Translations under genes and position numbers: made by a program
From: an uncultured Woeseia sp.
Lineage (GTDB): Bacteria; Pseudomonadota; Gammaproteobacteria; Steroidobacterales; Woeseiaceae
Assembly: GCA_937925605.1 (NCBI GenBank)
Contig: CALALV010000083.1
Coordinates: 1-29,522, forward strand
Direction of reading: 5' to 3'
DNA length: 29,522 bases
The notes under the pieces: model-generated
The model's database searches: none
Seen by the model: only the letters and a program-made list of their open reading frames with translations
What the model was told of the DNA's origin: nothing
In this document: positions 1 through 8,506 of the stretch, one piece after another
Layout of the letters: each line of letters starts with the position of its first letter
How positions within the stretch are numbered: position 1 is the first letter of the stretch

Positions 1-20
1 ACAACGAGGGCAGGGGGAAA

Positions 21-54
21 TGGTGGGGCGTCGAGGGATCGAACCCACTACGAC
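21..54 (-). pseudogene. tRNA 3'-end remnant
   Basis: Read on the minus strand this is the 3' third of a tRNA: a T-loop TTCGATC, the acceptor half ACGCCCC, discriminator A and an encoded CCA. From the acceptor end it matches the intact tRNA-Lys just to its right for 8 bases, differs at two, then matches for 12 more. No D-arm or anticodon arm is present and the T-stem has mismatches, so it cannot be functional. It is either a decayed tandem tRNA or a recombination scar of the kind left by tRNA-targeting integrases. The window edge prevents a choice. Confidence 0.6.
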
Positions 55-73
55 GAAGTCAGGAGTGAAAGGG

Positions 74-145
74 TGGGGCGTGTAGGGATCGAACCTACGA
101 CCAGTCGGTTAAAAGCCGAATGCTCTACCTCTGAGCTAACGCCCC
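74..145 (-). tRNA. tRNA-Lys (anticodon TTT)
   Basis: The minus strand folds as a full cloverleaf: acceptor stem GGGGCGT/ACGCCCC, D-arm GCTC/GAGC, anticodon loop CTTTTAA (anticodon TTT, Lys), T-stem GTAGG/CCTAC with loop TTCGATC, and discriminator A. It is 72 nt without CCA. The next genomic bases are CCC, so the CCA tail must be added or repaired by the nucleotidyltransferase. The outermost anticodon-stem pair is T-C and the D-loop is short (7 nt). A lysine tRNA also follows the tol-pal-cpoB cluster in E. coli (lysT), so this position is expected. Confidence 0.93.
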
Positions 146-193
146 GCCGGAAGACGCGGAAAGTCGCGACGGCGCCGGACTGCGCCGGCCGGC

Positions 194-221
194 ATGATAC
201 CGGACCGGCGCGAAATGACAA
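194..221 (-). promoter_or_regulatory. Predicted sigma70 promoter of tRNA-Lys
   Basis: On the minus strand a -35 box TTGTCA (216-221, 5/6 to consensus) and a -10 box TATCAT (194-199, 5/6) are separated by 16 bp. A GC-rich discriminator follows, as expected for a stable-RNA promoter. Transcription would start near 187, about 40 nt before the mature tRNA 5' end. The tRNA can therefore be made independently of the tol-pal operon. Confidence 0.6.
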
Positions 222-229
222 GCGAGCCG

Positions 230-244
230 CGGGCCACTGGCCCG
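230..244 (-). terminator. Short hairpin after cpoB
   Basis: This is a 6-bp stem (CGGGCC/GGCCCG) with a 3-nt loop, placed 1-2 nt after the cpoB stop codon. A modestly T-rich stretch follows on the minus strand, without a true T tract. It probably ends or attenuates the tol-pal transcript just before the tRNA promoter. The stem is short, so the call is tentative. Confidence 0.35.
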
Positions 245-245
245 G

Positions 246-1022
246 TCAGTGGCCCTCGTCGTCCATGCGTGCGAGGCGCTGGTCCGCGAGCCGTGCCGCG
301 GTCGTGTCCGCGTACTCGGCCTGCACGCGGCGCAGCGCGGAACGGGCATCGGCCCAGCGCTCGAGCTCGTAGTTGCAATAGCCCATCTTGAGCAGCGCGT
401 CGGGTACCTTGCGCGAGCGCGGGTACTTGTCGACGACCGCGCGGAACTGCTGCAGTGCCTCCTGGAACTCGCCGGACACGTAATGTGCCTCGGCCAGCCA
501 GTACTGCGCGTTGTCGGCGAGCTGGCTGTTCGGGAAGCTGACCAGAAACTGCTCGAAGGCGATTTCGGCTTCGTCGTAGCGCTGCTCTTTCAGCAGTTCG
601 AACGCCGCCTGGTAGTTGTCGCGATCCGAGCCGTCCGGCAGCGGCAGCGAGCCCGGCGCGAGGCTGCCGCCCTCGAGTACGCCGGGCTGGCTGACGGCGC
701 CGTTGCCCACGCGCCGCTCCAGGTTCTGGATGCGCTCGTCGAGATCGACGTACAGCTCGCGCTGCCGCTCGCTGCCCTCGCCCGCCTGGTATTCGAGCGT
801 TTCGATCCGGCCCTGCAGTTCGGCCGTGCTGCGTTCCAGCTCGTCCGCCTGCACGGCTAGTTCGACGAGGCTGCCGTTGGCCAGTATGCGTTCGACCGCG
901 GCGAGCCGGCGCTCGATCTCGGCCAGCCTGATCTGCACCGGGTCCTCGGCGGGCGGCGTCATCGCGCAGCCGGATGCGACCAGTACGGCGCAGGCCAGCG
1001 CGGCGCTTCGGGTTGCAATCAT
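246..1022 (-). CDS. cpoB: Cell division coordinator CpoB (YbgF)
   Basis: CpoB is the periplasmic TolA-binding protein that links Tol-Pal outer-membrane constriction to PBP1B peptidoglycan synthesis. The 258-residue product has an export signal, an N-terminal trimerising coiled coil with heptad-like leucines (roughly 30-105), a Gly/Pro-rich linker, and a C-terminal TPR domain starting near DNYQAAFELLKEQRYDEAE. I chose the ATG at 1022, which begins a good signal sequence; a TTG at 1043 would add 7 residues. The gene follows pal by 17 nt, its usual place as last gene of the operon. The signal ends in LVASGC, a weak lipobox, so this copy may be lipidated, whereas the E. coli protein is soluble. 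Confidence 0.93.
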   Translation of the reverse strand: MIATRSAALACAVLVASGCAMTPPAEDPVQIRLAEIERRLAAVERILANGSLVELAVQADELERSTAELQGRIETLEYQAGEGSERQRELYVDLDERIQNLERRVGNGAVSQPGVLEGGSLAPGSLPLPDGSDRDNYQAAFELLKEQRYDEAEIAFEQFLVSFPNSQLADNAQYWLAEAHYVSGEFQEALQQFRAVVDKYPRSRKVPDALLKMGYCNYELERWADARSALRRVQAEYADTTAARLADQRLARMDDEGH

Positions 1023-1039
1023 CGCTCCGTGGCCTCCGT

Positions 1040-1570
1040 TCAATTCAGGTACTTGATCTCGACGCGGCGATTCAGCGAGTAGGCTTCCTCGTCGCTGCCG
1101 AAAGCGGCAGGCCGTTCCTCGCCGAAACTGACGGTGGATATCTGGTTCGCCGATGCACCCTGGATCAGCAGCATGCGCCGTACCGTCTGCGCGCGACGCT
1201 CGCCGAGGCCGATGTTGTACTCGCGCGAGCCGCGCTCGTCGGCATGGCCCTCGAGGCGCACCGACAGCCGCGAGTTGTTCGCGAGCCGGTTCGCGTGCTG
1301 GGCCAGCAGGTCGGCGTACTCGGGACGCAGCTCGGACTGGTCGAAGTCGAAGTAGACGATCATCGCCAGTTCGCCGTCCATGCGCTCGTCGCCGAATTCC
1401 TCGCCCTCGCCCAGCAGCCCGTCGTCCCAGCCGGCCGACGAGGCCTGGTCGCCATCGTCCGCGCTGCCGTAATCGGTCGTCGGTTCCGGATCGGGGATGC
1501 TGCGGTTGCCCGCGCAGGCCGCGAGTCCGAGGGTGAGCATGACGATCAGTAGCAGGTTCGTGTGTTTCAT
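1040..1570 (-). CDS. pal: Peptidoglycan-associated lipoprotein Pal
   Basis: Pal is the outer-membrane lipoprotein that binds meso-diaminopimelate peptidoglycan and exchanges partners with TolB. The 176-residue product has a lipoprotein signal ending in LAAC (Cys19), an acidic linker (about 22-68) and a C-terminal OmpA-like domain. That domain carries the peptidoglycan-binding segment LEGHADERGSREYNIGLGERRA and the ending RRVEIKYLN. The start is ATG with AAGG 7-8 nt upstream. It lies 100 nt after tolB, a gap holding a strong hairpin, and 17 nt before cpoB. Confidence 0.97.
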   Translation of the reverse strand: MKHTNLLLIVMLTLGLAACAGNRSIPDPEPTTDYGSADDGDQASSAGWDDGLLGEGEEFGDERMDGELAMIVYFDFDQSELRPEYADLLAQHANRLANNSRLSVRLEGHADERGSREYNIGLGERRAQTVRRMLLIQGASANQISTVSFGEERPAAFGSDEEAYSLNRRVEIKYLN

Positions 1571-1589
1571 GTCGTTACCTTGTGGTGGC

Positions 1590-1617
1590 GGCCTGCACGC
1601 CCGTCGGGCGGCAGGCC
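1590..1617 (-). other. Strong hairpin in the tolB-pal gap
   Basis: Arms GGCCTGC/GCAGGCC (7 bp) continue through a single-base bulge into CGCCC/GGGCG (5 bp) closed by a 3-nt loop. No T tract follows, so it is not a standard terminator. It lies about 20 nt upstream of the pal start. It could stabilise or end a processed tolB mRNA, or partly attenuate, allowing the abundant Pal lipoprotein to be expressed differently from TolB. Confidence 0.5.
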
Positions 1618-1670
1618 GGTTGTCTGTTCAGGCGTCCTGCCCAAGAACTGCCGGCCGCAGTGCGTCCCGC

Positions 1671-2981
1671 TCAGTAGCGCGGGAACGGCGACCACACCGG
1701 CTCGCGCACGTCGCCCTCGCCCGATGCCAGCCGCTGGCGGATCAGCCCGTCGGCCGAGACCGTTGCGAGCACGCCGCGCCGGCCCTCGCGGGTTGCGTAG
1801 ATCAGCGAGTCGCTGTTCGGCGCGAAGCTCGGCGACTCGTCCTGGTCGCCGGTCGACAGGACCAGCAGGTCATTGCGCTCGAGGTCGAGCACCGCGATCC
1901 GGTAGTTGCCACGATCGAGGTGCACCATCGCGAGCTTCTTGCCGTCCGGCGACAGCCGCGGGCGCGCATTATAGCTGCCTTCGAAGGTCACGCGCTCGGG
2001 CGTTCCGCCGGTCGCGTCGACCCGGTAGATCTGCGGACCACCGCTGCGGTCGGACGTGAAATAGATCTGGCTGCCGTCCGGCGACCAGCTGCCCTCGGTG
2101 TCGATGGAGCGGTTGGTCGTCAGCCGGGTTACCTCGCGGGTCGTGATGTCCATGACGTGGATATCAAGGTTGCCGTCGGCGCCGCCGAGCGTCAGGACCA
2201 GCTTGCGGCCGTCCGGCGAGAATGCCGGCGAGCCGTTGATGCCGACCCTGCTCGAGACCCGGACGCGATTGCCGGTACGCAGCGTCTGGATGAAGATCGA
2301 CGACACGTTCTGTTCGAAGGAGACGTAGGCGATACGCCGGCTGTCCGGCGACCAGGCCGGCGACATGATCGGGTCGGTCGACTCCATGATCACGTTCTCG
2401 TTCTCGCCGTCGGCGTCCGCGACGACGAGCCGGTAGAGCCGGTCCCTGCCCTCGCCGATGGCCGTGACGTAGGTCACCTTGGTGCCGAACACGCCCGGGA
2501 TGCCGGTCAGCTTCTCGTAGATCATGTCGGCCGCGCGGTGCGCGCCGGCCCGCATCGTGCCGCGGCTGGCCGGCATGCGGTAGCCGACCAGCTGCTCGCC
2601 GCGGAACACGTCGAACAACTGGAACTGGATGCTGTAGACGTTGTCGCCGGTCTGCGTCACCTGGCCTACCACCAGCGCCTCGACGCCGAGGATGCGCCAG
2701 TCGTCGAAGTCCACGTCGATGCCGGTGGTCGGCTTCTGCAGCATGTTGCTGATCGGAATCGGCGCAAAGCGGCCGCTGCGCGCCAGGTCCGCGGCGATGA
2801 CGCCGGCCACGTCGAGCGGCGCCGTGGCGCCAGAACCGTCGTAGCCGAACGGCACGACCGCGACCGGCACCTGCTGGGCGCCGCCGCGGGTAATCTCGAT
2901 ATTCAGTTCCGCGCTCGCCGTGGCGCCCAGCAGCAGGCAGGCGCCAAGCGCGACGAGGCGTCGGGCAAAAGTCTCAGTCAT
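1671..2981 (-). CDS. tolB: Tol-Pal system protein TolB
   Basis: TolB is the periplasmic beta-propeller that binds Pal and TolA and is needed for outer-membrane integrity and division. The 436-residue product is a normal length. It has a cleavable signal (1-24, ending ATASA), an N-terminal TolB domain (about 25-165) and a C-terminal propeller built from repeated blades with signatures such as SPAWSPDSRRIAYVS, SPAFSPDGRKLVLT, GSWSPDGSQIYFTSD and RPRLSPDGKKLAMV. The ATG start is preceded by GGGG. It lies 38 nt after tolA. Confidence 0.97.
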   Translation of the reverse strand: MTETFARRLVALGACLLLGATASAELNIEITRGGAQQVPVAVVPFGYDGSGATAPLDVAGVIAADLARSGRFAPIPISNMLQKPTTGIDVDFDDWRILGVEALVVGQVTQTGDNVYSIQFQLFDVFRGEQLVGYRMPASRGTMRAGAHRAADMIYEKLTGIPGVFGTKVTYVTAIGEGRDRLYRLVVADADGENENVIMESTDPIMSPAWSPDSRRIAYVSFEQNVSSIFIQTLRTGNRVRVSSRVGINGSPAFSPDGRKLVLTLGGADGNLDIHVMDITTREVTRLTTNRSIDTEGSWSPDGSQIYFTSDRSGGPQIYRVDATGGTPERVTFEGSYNARPRLSPDGKKLAMVHLDRGNYRIAVLDLERNDLLVLSTGDQDESPSFAPNSDSLIYATREGRRGVLATVSADGLIRQRLASGEGDVREPVWSPFPRY

Positions 2982-3019
2982 ATGTCCCCGATGTCGGGTG
3001 GGCCCAGCGAAAAGTGCCC

Positions 3020-3886
3020 CTATTGTTCAGGTTTGACGGTAATCCGCAAGTTCCGTTCGAACAGGGCCGGGTTCGCCGGTTCGGGCAGCGGCGAGGCCTT
3101 GAAAATGGCCGCCTCGATCGACCGGCGCACCGCGTCGTCGCCGTTGCAGCTCGCGAACTGCACGCTGACCACCTCGCCGCCCGGCAGCTGTCGCACATTG
3201 ACGACGCATTCGATGCCGGGGTGCGCGCTGGGCGGCTGGATCCAGTTGCGCTGGATCTTTTGCTGAATGGCGAATATGTATCGCGCGAGCTCCCCCGAGC
3301 GCATCGCCTCGAGTCGAGCCTCCTCGGCATCCAGCTCCGCCTGCAGCCGCCGCTGGCGCTCGGCCTCCTCCGCCTCGCGCCGCTTGCGCTCGTTCTCGAC
3401 CCGCTGCCGCTCCAGTTCCTCGAGGCGTTTCTGCTCGGCCAGCTCGCGCTGCCGCTCGCGCTCGGCTTCCTCGCGCCGCTGGCGCTCGCGCTCGGCTTCC
3501 TCGCGGCGCTGGCGTTCCTGCTCCTGCTCGCGGCGGATACGCTCCTGCTCCTCGCGCAGCTGCTGCTGGCGCACACGCTCCTGCTCGGCGCGCTGTTCCT
3601 CGAGCCGCTTCTGTTCCTCGAGCGCGCGCCGCTCGGCTTCCTCGTCCACGGGCGGCGGTTCGGGTTCGGGCTCGGGCTCCGGCTCGACCAAGGCTGGTTC
3701 CGGTTCCGGCTCCGGCCGCGGCGCCTGCGTCAGTTCGTTCGCGCTGACCAGGCTCGCGGTAACGGCGAGCGGTGTCGGCGGCCGGGCACTTTTCGACCAG
3801 TCGAAGGCGAACACGACCGAGGCCAGCAGCAGTGCGTGCAGCAGGACGGCCATGGTCACCGGGATGATGTTGCGTTCGTCGCGCAT
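3020..3886 (-). CDS. tolA: Tol-Pal system protein TolA
   Basis: TolA is the inner-membrane protein that spans the periplasm and passes proton-motive-force energy from TolQR to TolB and Pal. The 288-residue product has a short cytoplasmic N-terminus, one membrane helix (about 8-29, ending VVFAFDW), a Pro/Glu-rich segment with repeated EPEP, and a long charged helix (about 80-200) of Glu/Arg/Gln heptads. The globular C-terminal domain starts near RYIFAIQQKIQRNW and has two cysteines (in GIECVV and FASCNG) that match the family disulfide. It sits 12 nt after tolR and 38 nt before tolB. Confidence 0.96.
   Translation of the reverse strand: MRDERNIIPVTMAVLLHALLLASVVFAFDWSKSARPPTPLAVTASLVSANELTQAPRPEPEPEPALVEPEPEPEPEPPPVDEEAERRALEEQKRLEEQRAEQERVRQQQLREEQERIRREQEQERQRREEAERERQRREEAERERQRELAEQKRLEELERQRVENERKRREAEEAERQRRLQAELDAEEARLEAMRSGELARYIFAIQQKIQRNWIQPPSAHPGIECVVNVRQLPGGEVVSVQFASCNGDDAVRRSIEAAIFKASPLPEPANPALFERNLRITVKPEQ
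3454..3513 (-). repeat. Two 30-bp tandem repeats inside tolA
   Basis: Units 3454-3483 and 3484-3513 differ at one base. Each encodes ten residues of the stalk helix (REEAERERQR type). Because the unit is in frame and about three helical turns long, copy-number change would lengthen or shorten the TolA stalk without breaking it. Confidence 0.8.
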
Positions 3887-3898
3887 GGGTCGGGCGCG

Positions 3899-4342
3899 CT
3901 ACTCCGGTACCGGGTAGGTGTCCAGCGGATCGGTGACGAAGCCGACGCTGTCGGCGCCACCCTGCTGCAGCAGCACCATCGCCCCGACGACGTTGCCGTA
4001 AGGCACGGCGCGGTCGGCCTTGACCAGCACGGGCGTGTCCGGGCGCTGGTTCAGCACGGCCTGGACGCGGGTGACGATGGCCTCTGCCGAGGCGGGCTCG
4101 TCCTCGTCGTCGCCGACATTGATGTACAGGTTGCCGTCGCGGTCGACGCTCACGATCAGCGGCGGGTGGTTCGGCACGTCGGGGATGGGCTCGGCGCCGG
4201 CCTGCGGCAGCTCGACCTTGATGCCCTGGGTCAGGAGCGGCGCCGTGACCATGAAGATGATCAGCAACACCAGCATCACGTCGATGTAGGGCACGACGTT
4301 GATCTCGCCCATGAGCTTGCGCTTCCTGATCGCGGAGGGCAT
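3899..4342 (-). CDS. tolR: Tol-Pal proton-channel subunit TolR
   Basis: TolR is an ExbD/TolR-family inner-membrane protein that forms the proton-driven motor with TolQ. The 147-residue product has a short cytoplasmic N-terminus, one membrane helix (about 19-38) with the functional Asp21 in PYIDVMLVLLIIFMV, and a periplasmic domain ending GGADSVGFVTDP. The ATG start lies 1 nt after the tolQ stop, so translation is probably coupled. The segment GDDEDEPAS gives an acidic periplasmic loop. Confidence 0.96.
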   Translation of the reverse strand: MPSAIRKRKLMGEINVVPYIDVMLVLLIIFMVTAPLLTQGIKVELPQAGAEPIPDVPNHPPLIVSVDRDGNLYINVGDDEDEPASAEAIVTRVQAVLNQRPDTPVLVKADRAVPYGNVVGAMVLLQQGGADSVGFVTDPLDTYPVPE

Positions 4343-4343
4343 A

Positions 4344-5027
4344 TCAGGCCGCCTTGTGCGCCCTGGCGTGGCGCTGCAGGATGCTCAGGAATTCCTCGAC
4401 GAAGCCGTCGTAGCGCGTCTCCAGCCGCACGGCCTTGTCCGCGTAGCGGTTGTAGGCTATGACCGCCGGAATGGCTGCGAACAGGCCCATCGCGGTCGCG
4501 ACCAGGGCCTCCGAGATGCCGGGCGCGACCATGGCAATGGTCGCCGTCTGCACGCCGGCCAGTTCGCGGAACGAGTTCATGATACCGATGACCGTGCCGA
4601 ACAGGCCGACGTAGGGGCTCGTCGAGCCGATCGTCGCCAGCGTCGCGAGGCTCTGCTCGAGGCGGTCGACCTCGCGCATCTGCGACACGCGCATCGCGCG
4701 CTGGCACTCGTCGACCATCTTCTCCGCGCTGACGTCGCCCTGCTGCTTGATGCGCTGGAATTCGCGGAAACCGGCCTGGAAAATGTTCGCCATGCCCACG
4801 CTGCTGTCCCGCCTCGTGACGTTCTGGTACAGCGTCTGCAGGTCGCCTCCGGACCAGAAATTGGTTTCGAAGTCGTCGGACGCGTCCTTGGTCCGCTGCA
4901 GCAGCCGGCGCTTCGTGAAGATGATGCTCCACGACACGATGGAGGCGGCCAGCAGCAGCGCCATCACGATCTGCACCGCCAGGCTCGCGTTCATCACCAG
5001 GGCGATCAGGGACATGTCTGTCGTCAT
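4344..5027 (-). CDS. tolQ: Tol-Pal proton-channel subunit TolQ
   Basis: TolQ is the MotA/TolQ/ExbB-family inner-membrane protein that surrounds the TolR helices and uses proton flow to energise TolA. The 227-residue product has three membrane segments: about 13-37 (IVMALLLAASIVSWSIIF), a second near 130-155 (GSTSPYVGLFGTVIGIMNSF), and a third near 165-190 (APGISEALVATAMGLFAAIPAVIAYN split over both parts). The frame stays open upstream, but the ATG at 5027 begins the family-like sequence MTTDMSLIALV and overlaps the ybgC stop as ATGA. This fixes the start. Confidence 0.96.
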   Translation of the reverse strand: MTTDMSLIALVMNASLAVQIVMALLLAASIVSWSIIFTKRRLLQRTKDASDDFETNFWSGGDLQTLYQNVTRRDSSVGMANIFQAGFREFQRIKQQGDVSAEKMVDECQRAMRVSQMREVDRLEQSLATLATIGSTSPYVGLFGTVIGIMNSFRELAGVQTATIAMVAPGISEALVATAMGLFAAIPAVIAYNRYADKAVRLETRYDGFVEEFLSILQRHARAHKAA

Positions 5028-5446
5028 GATTGGATTTCCTCGAATAACTCGTCCGGCAGACGCGCCGGTTTCATGGTCTCGGCATTGAGGCAGGCGGCCC
5101 GCACGCTGCCGCGCAGCAGCAGCGCGCCGTCCGCCCGCCGCAGCACCGTCTGCTCCAGGCCGAAACTGGCCCGGGCGCGGTCGGCCAGGCGCACGGTAAC
5201 CGCCAGCTCCTCGTTGAATTTCGCCGGCCGGAGAAACTCCGCCCGGGTCTCGACGACGACGAAAACGCGCTTTTGCTCGCGCATCAGCACGTCCTGTTCG
5301 ACACCCAGGGCGCGCAACCATTCCGTGCGGGCGCGCTCCAGGAAGCGAAAATAATTCGCGTAGTAGACGACGCCCTGCGCGTCCGTGTCCTCGTAGTAAA
5401 CGCGGACCGGCCAGCTGAAGGTCTGGTTGGTGGCTTCGCTCGACAC
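5024..5446 (-). CDS. ybgC: Acyl-CoA thioesterase YbgC
   Basis: YbgC is a hot-dog-fold thioesterase of the tol-pal cluster that hydrolyses acyl-CoA and is linked to phospholipid metabolism. The 140-residue product carries the family signature YYEDTDAQGVVYYANYFRF, with Asp22 the likely catalytic residue, followed by ERARTEWL. The start is GTG at 5446, since no in-frame ATG lies near; it sits 8 nt after the ruvB stop and has no clear Shine-Dalgarno, so coupling to ruvB is likely. The stop overlaps tolQ by ATGA. Confidence 0.94.
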   Translation of the reverse strand: MSSEATNQTFSWPVRVYYEDTDAQGVVYYANYFRFLERARTEWLRALGVEQDVLMREQKRVFVVVETRAEFLRPAKFNEELAVTVRLADRARASFGLEQTVLRRADGALLLRGSVRAACLNAETMKPARLPDELFEEIQS

Positions 5447-5454
5447 GGCGGGAC

Positions 5455-6504
5455 TCAGTTCTTGTCGAACAAGGGCAGTTCCGGTGCGGCTTCGCGCGCC
5501 GGCGGCGCGAGCCCGAAATGCAGGTAGGCGTTGCGGGTCGCGACGCGGCCGCGCGCCGTACGCATCATGAAGCCCTGCTGGATCAGGTAGGGCTCCAGCA
5601 CGTCCTCGATCGTGCCACGTTCCTCGCCGAGCGCCGCGGACAGGCTCTCGATGCCGACCGGTCCGCCGTCGAATTTCTCGATGATCGTCTGCAGCAGCCG
5701 CCGGTCCATCGCGTCGAAGCCGTGCGGGTCCACCTCCAGCAGGTCCATCGCGCTCTGCGCGATCGCGGCCGTGACGACGCCGTCGCCTTCCACCTGCGCG
5801 TAGTCGCGCACCCGGCGCAACAGCCGGTTGGCGATGCGCGGCGTGCCGCGCGCACGGCGGGCGATCTCGTCCGCCCCGTCCCGTTCGATCGGCAGGTTCA
5901 GGATGTCGGCGGAACGGGTCGCGATCGCGCGGAGTTCCTCGCCGGAGTAGAACTCGAGGCGCTGGACGATGCCGAAGCGATCGCGCAGCGGCGACGTCAG
6001 CAGGCCGGCCCGGGTGGTTGCCCCGACCAGCGTAAACGGCGGCAGGTCGAGCTTGATCGAGCGGGCCGCCGGCCCCTCGCCGATCATGATGTCGAGCTGG
6101 AAATCCTCCATTGCCGGGTACAGGACTTCCTCGACGACCGGGCTCAGCCGGTGGATCTCGTCGACGAACAGCACGTCGTTCGGTTCGAGGTTCGTCAGGA
6201 TCGCGGCCAGGTCCCCGGGCCGCTCGAGCACGGGCCCGGAGGTCTGGCGCAGGTTGACGTTCATTTCGTTCGCGACGATGTGCGCGAGCGTCGTCTTGCC
6301 GAGCCCGGGCGGGCCGAAGATCAGCACGTGGTCGAGCGCCTCGCCGCGGTTGCGCGCCGCCGTGATGAAGATCTCCATCTGCTGGCGCACCGCCGGCTGG
6401 CCGACGTACTCGGCCAGCGTGCGCGGCCGGATGGCCCGGTCGAAATTGCGGTCCTCGTCGCGCGGCGTCGCGCTGGTCAGGCGGTCGTGTTCGATGGCTG
6501 ACAT
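5455..6504 (-). CDS. ruvB: Holliday junction helicase RuvB
   Basis: RuvB is the hexameric AAA+ ATPase that drives branch migration of Holliday junctions together with RuvA. The 349-residue product has Walker A GPPGLGKT (64-71), Walker B DEIH (115-118), the sensor segment GATTRAG, and a C-terminal winged helix with EERGTIEDVLEPYLIQQGF. Its length is normal for the family. It follows ruvA by 12 nt and precedes ybgC by 8 nt, the usual ruvCAB-ybgC-tol order. Confidence 0.97.
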   Translation of the reverse strand: MSAIEHDRLTSATPRDEDRNFDRAIRPRTLAEYVGQPAVRQQMEIFITAARNRGEALDHVLIFGPPGLGKTTLAHIVANEMNVNLRQTSGPVLERPGDLAAILTNLEPNDVLFVDEIHRLSPVVEEVLYPAMEDFQLDIMIGEGPAARSIKLDLPPFTLVGATTRAGLLTSPLRDRFGIVQRLEFYSGEELRAIATRSADILNLPIERDGADEIARRARGTPRIANRLLRRVRDYAQVEGDGVVTAAIAQSAMDLLEVDPHGFDAMDRRLLQTIIEKFDGGPVGIESLSAALGEERGTIEDVLEPYLIQQGFMMRTARGRVATRNAYLHFGLAPPAREAAPELPLFDKN

Positions 6505-6516
6505 GCTCGCTTCCCG

Positions 6517-7110
6517 CTACTGGCCGACGGCGTGGCGCAGCGCCTGGCGGATGATGTCTTCGGAAGACTTGTCCTTAGTGTCCATGCTGGACAGCAGCCG
6601 CTTGATTTCCTGCGGCTTGTAGCCCAGCGCGGCCAGCGCGTCGAAGGCCTCGGTGCGCGCGTCGTCGACGGCATTCGCCCGCTTGACGGCCGGCAGGCCT
6701 TCCGCGGCCTTCTGCAGGCGGTCGCGCATTTCGATGATCAGGCGCTCGGCCGTCTTGCGGCCGACGCCCGGGATCTTGGTCAGCATCGCCGCGTCTTCCT
6801 GCTGCACGCAGCGGGCGAAGTCGGAAACGCTCATGGCCGAAAGGATCGACAGCGCCATCTTGGCGCCGACCCCGGTGACCTTGAGCAGCGTGCGGAACAG
6901 GAGCTTTTCGTCCTCGGTCGCGAAGCCGTACAGGATCTGCGCGTCCTCGCGCACGAGCAGGTGCGTGAACAGTGAGACTTCCTTGCCGAGCGGCGGCAGC
7001 TCGAGGAACGTCGACATCGGCGTTTCGATCTCGTAACCGACGCCCGAGCAGTCGACGATGATCTGCGGCGGCTGCTTGTGGGCCAGCCTGCCCTTCAGCA
7101 TGCCGATCAC
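6517..7110 (-). CDS. ruvA: Holliday junction DNA-binding subunit RuvA
   Basis: RuvA is the tetrameric protein that binds the four-way junction and recruits RuvB. The 197-residue product has an N-terminal OB fold with QPPQIIVDCSGVGYE, two helix-hairpin-helix motifs (TGVGAKMALSIL and IPGVGRKTAERLI), and a C-terminal RuvB-contacting domain (TEAFDALAALGYKPQEI). The frame is open far upstream, but a GTG at 7110 gives (M)IGMLKGRLA, which aligns with the E. coli start MIGRLRG. It overlaps the ruvC stop as GTGA. Confidence 0.96.
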   Translation of the reverse strand: MIGMLKGRLAHKQPPQIIVDCSGVGYEIETPMSTFLELPPLGKEVSLFTHLLVREDAQILYGFATEDEKLLFRTLLKVTGVGAKMALSILSAMSVSDFARCVQQEDAAMLTKIPGVGRKTAERLIIEMRDRLQKAAEGLPAVKRANAVDDARTEAFDALAALGYKPQEIKRLLSSMDTKDKSSEDIIRQALRHAVGQ

Positions 7111-7636
7111 CGGACCACCGCGAGGCCGGCGGCACCGCCGAGCGCGGCGCCGAGGCGGCGCCGGTGTGCGTGGCACAGCGCGGCGGCGAGCGCGTCGGCC
7201 GCGTCCGGCGACGGCGGGCCGTCGAGCCCGAGCAGCGCCGTGACCATGTGCTGGACCTGTTCCTTGGTGGCCGAGCCGGTACCGACGACCGCCTGCTTGA
7301 TCTCGCGCGGCGCGTACTCGTGCACCTCGGCCTGTGCGCCGAAGGTCGCGCACAGCGCCGCGGCCCGCGCGTGGCCGAGCTTCAGCGCGCTCGACGCGTT
7401 GCGGTGCACGAACACGGATTCGAGCACGACGATGTCGGGGCGATACTCGGTGACGATCTCCGCGACAGAGTCGAAGATCAGCTGCAGGCGCTCTGGGAAC
7501 GAGCCGCGCGCGCTCTGCACTGCGCCGGAGGCCACGTACACGGCCTGCCGGCCGCCCGCGTCGATCACGCCGAAGCCCGTCAATCGCGAGCCCGGATCGA
7601 TGCCGAGGATGCGACTGGCCGCGGGCGGAGACGGGT

Positions 7637-7640
<4 letters not shown>
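7107..7640 (-). CDS. ruvC: Holliday junction resolvase RuvC
   Basis: RuvC is the homodimeric, magnesium-dependent endonuclease that cuts Holliday junctions. The 177-residue product keeps the four catalytic acidic residues at family spacing: Asp15 (ILGIDPGS), Glu74 (VVLESVF), Asp146 and Asp149 (PDAADALA). An eight-residue N-terminal extension (MNPSPPAA) precedes the core compared with E. coli. The ATG overlaps the yebC stop by ATGA and its own stop overlaps ruvA, so translation is coupled. Confidence 0.97.
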
Positions 7641-8380
<740 letters not shown>

Positions 8381-8500
8381 AGGTGGAATAGAGAATCCGG
8401 TAGTCGTTGAAGCCTGCGTGCCGCCGGGCCTCGTCGCGCCGCGGGCAGCGCCCGCCGCGCACGCGCGCTGAATTCCGCGAGCCCCGGCCCAAGCTGCGCG

Positions 8501-8506
8501 TATGAT
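8501..8506 (+). promoter_or_regulatory. Possible relA -10 box overlapping the first ATG
   Basis: TATGAT matches the sigma70 -10 consensus at 5 of 6 positions and includes the first in-frame ATG of relA (8502). No good -35 box is visible at 16-18 bp. If used, transcription would begin near 8513-8514, at the second in-frame ATG, giving a leaderless message. No Shine-Dalgarno is seen in front of either ATG. Confidence 0.35.

Noticed and set aside
3454..3513. Tandem repeats in tolA as a mobile or satellite element
   Set aside because: They are in frame and encode the ordinary charged stalk helix of TolA; such internal repeats are normal for this protein.
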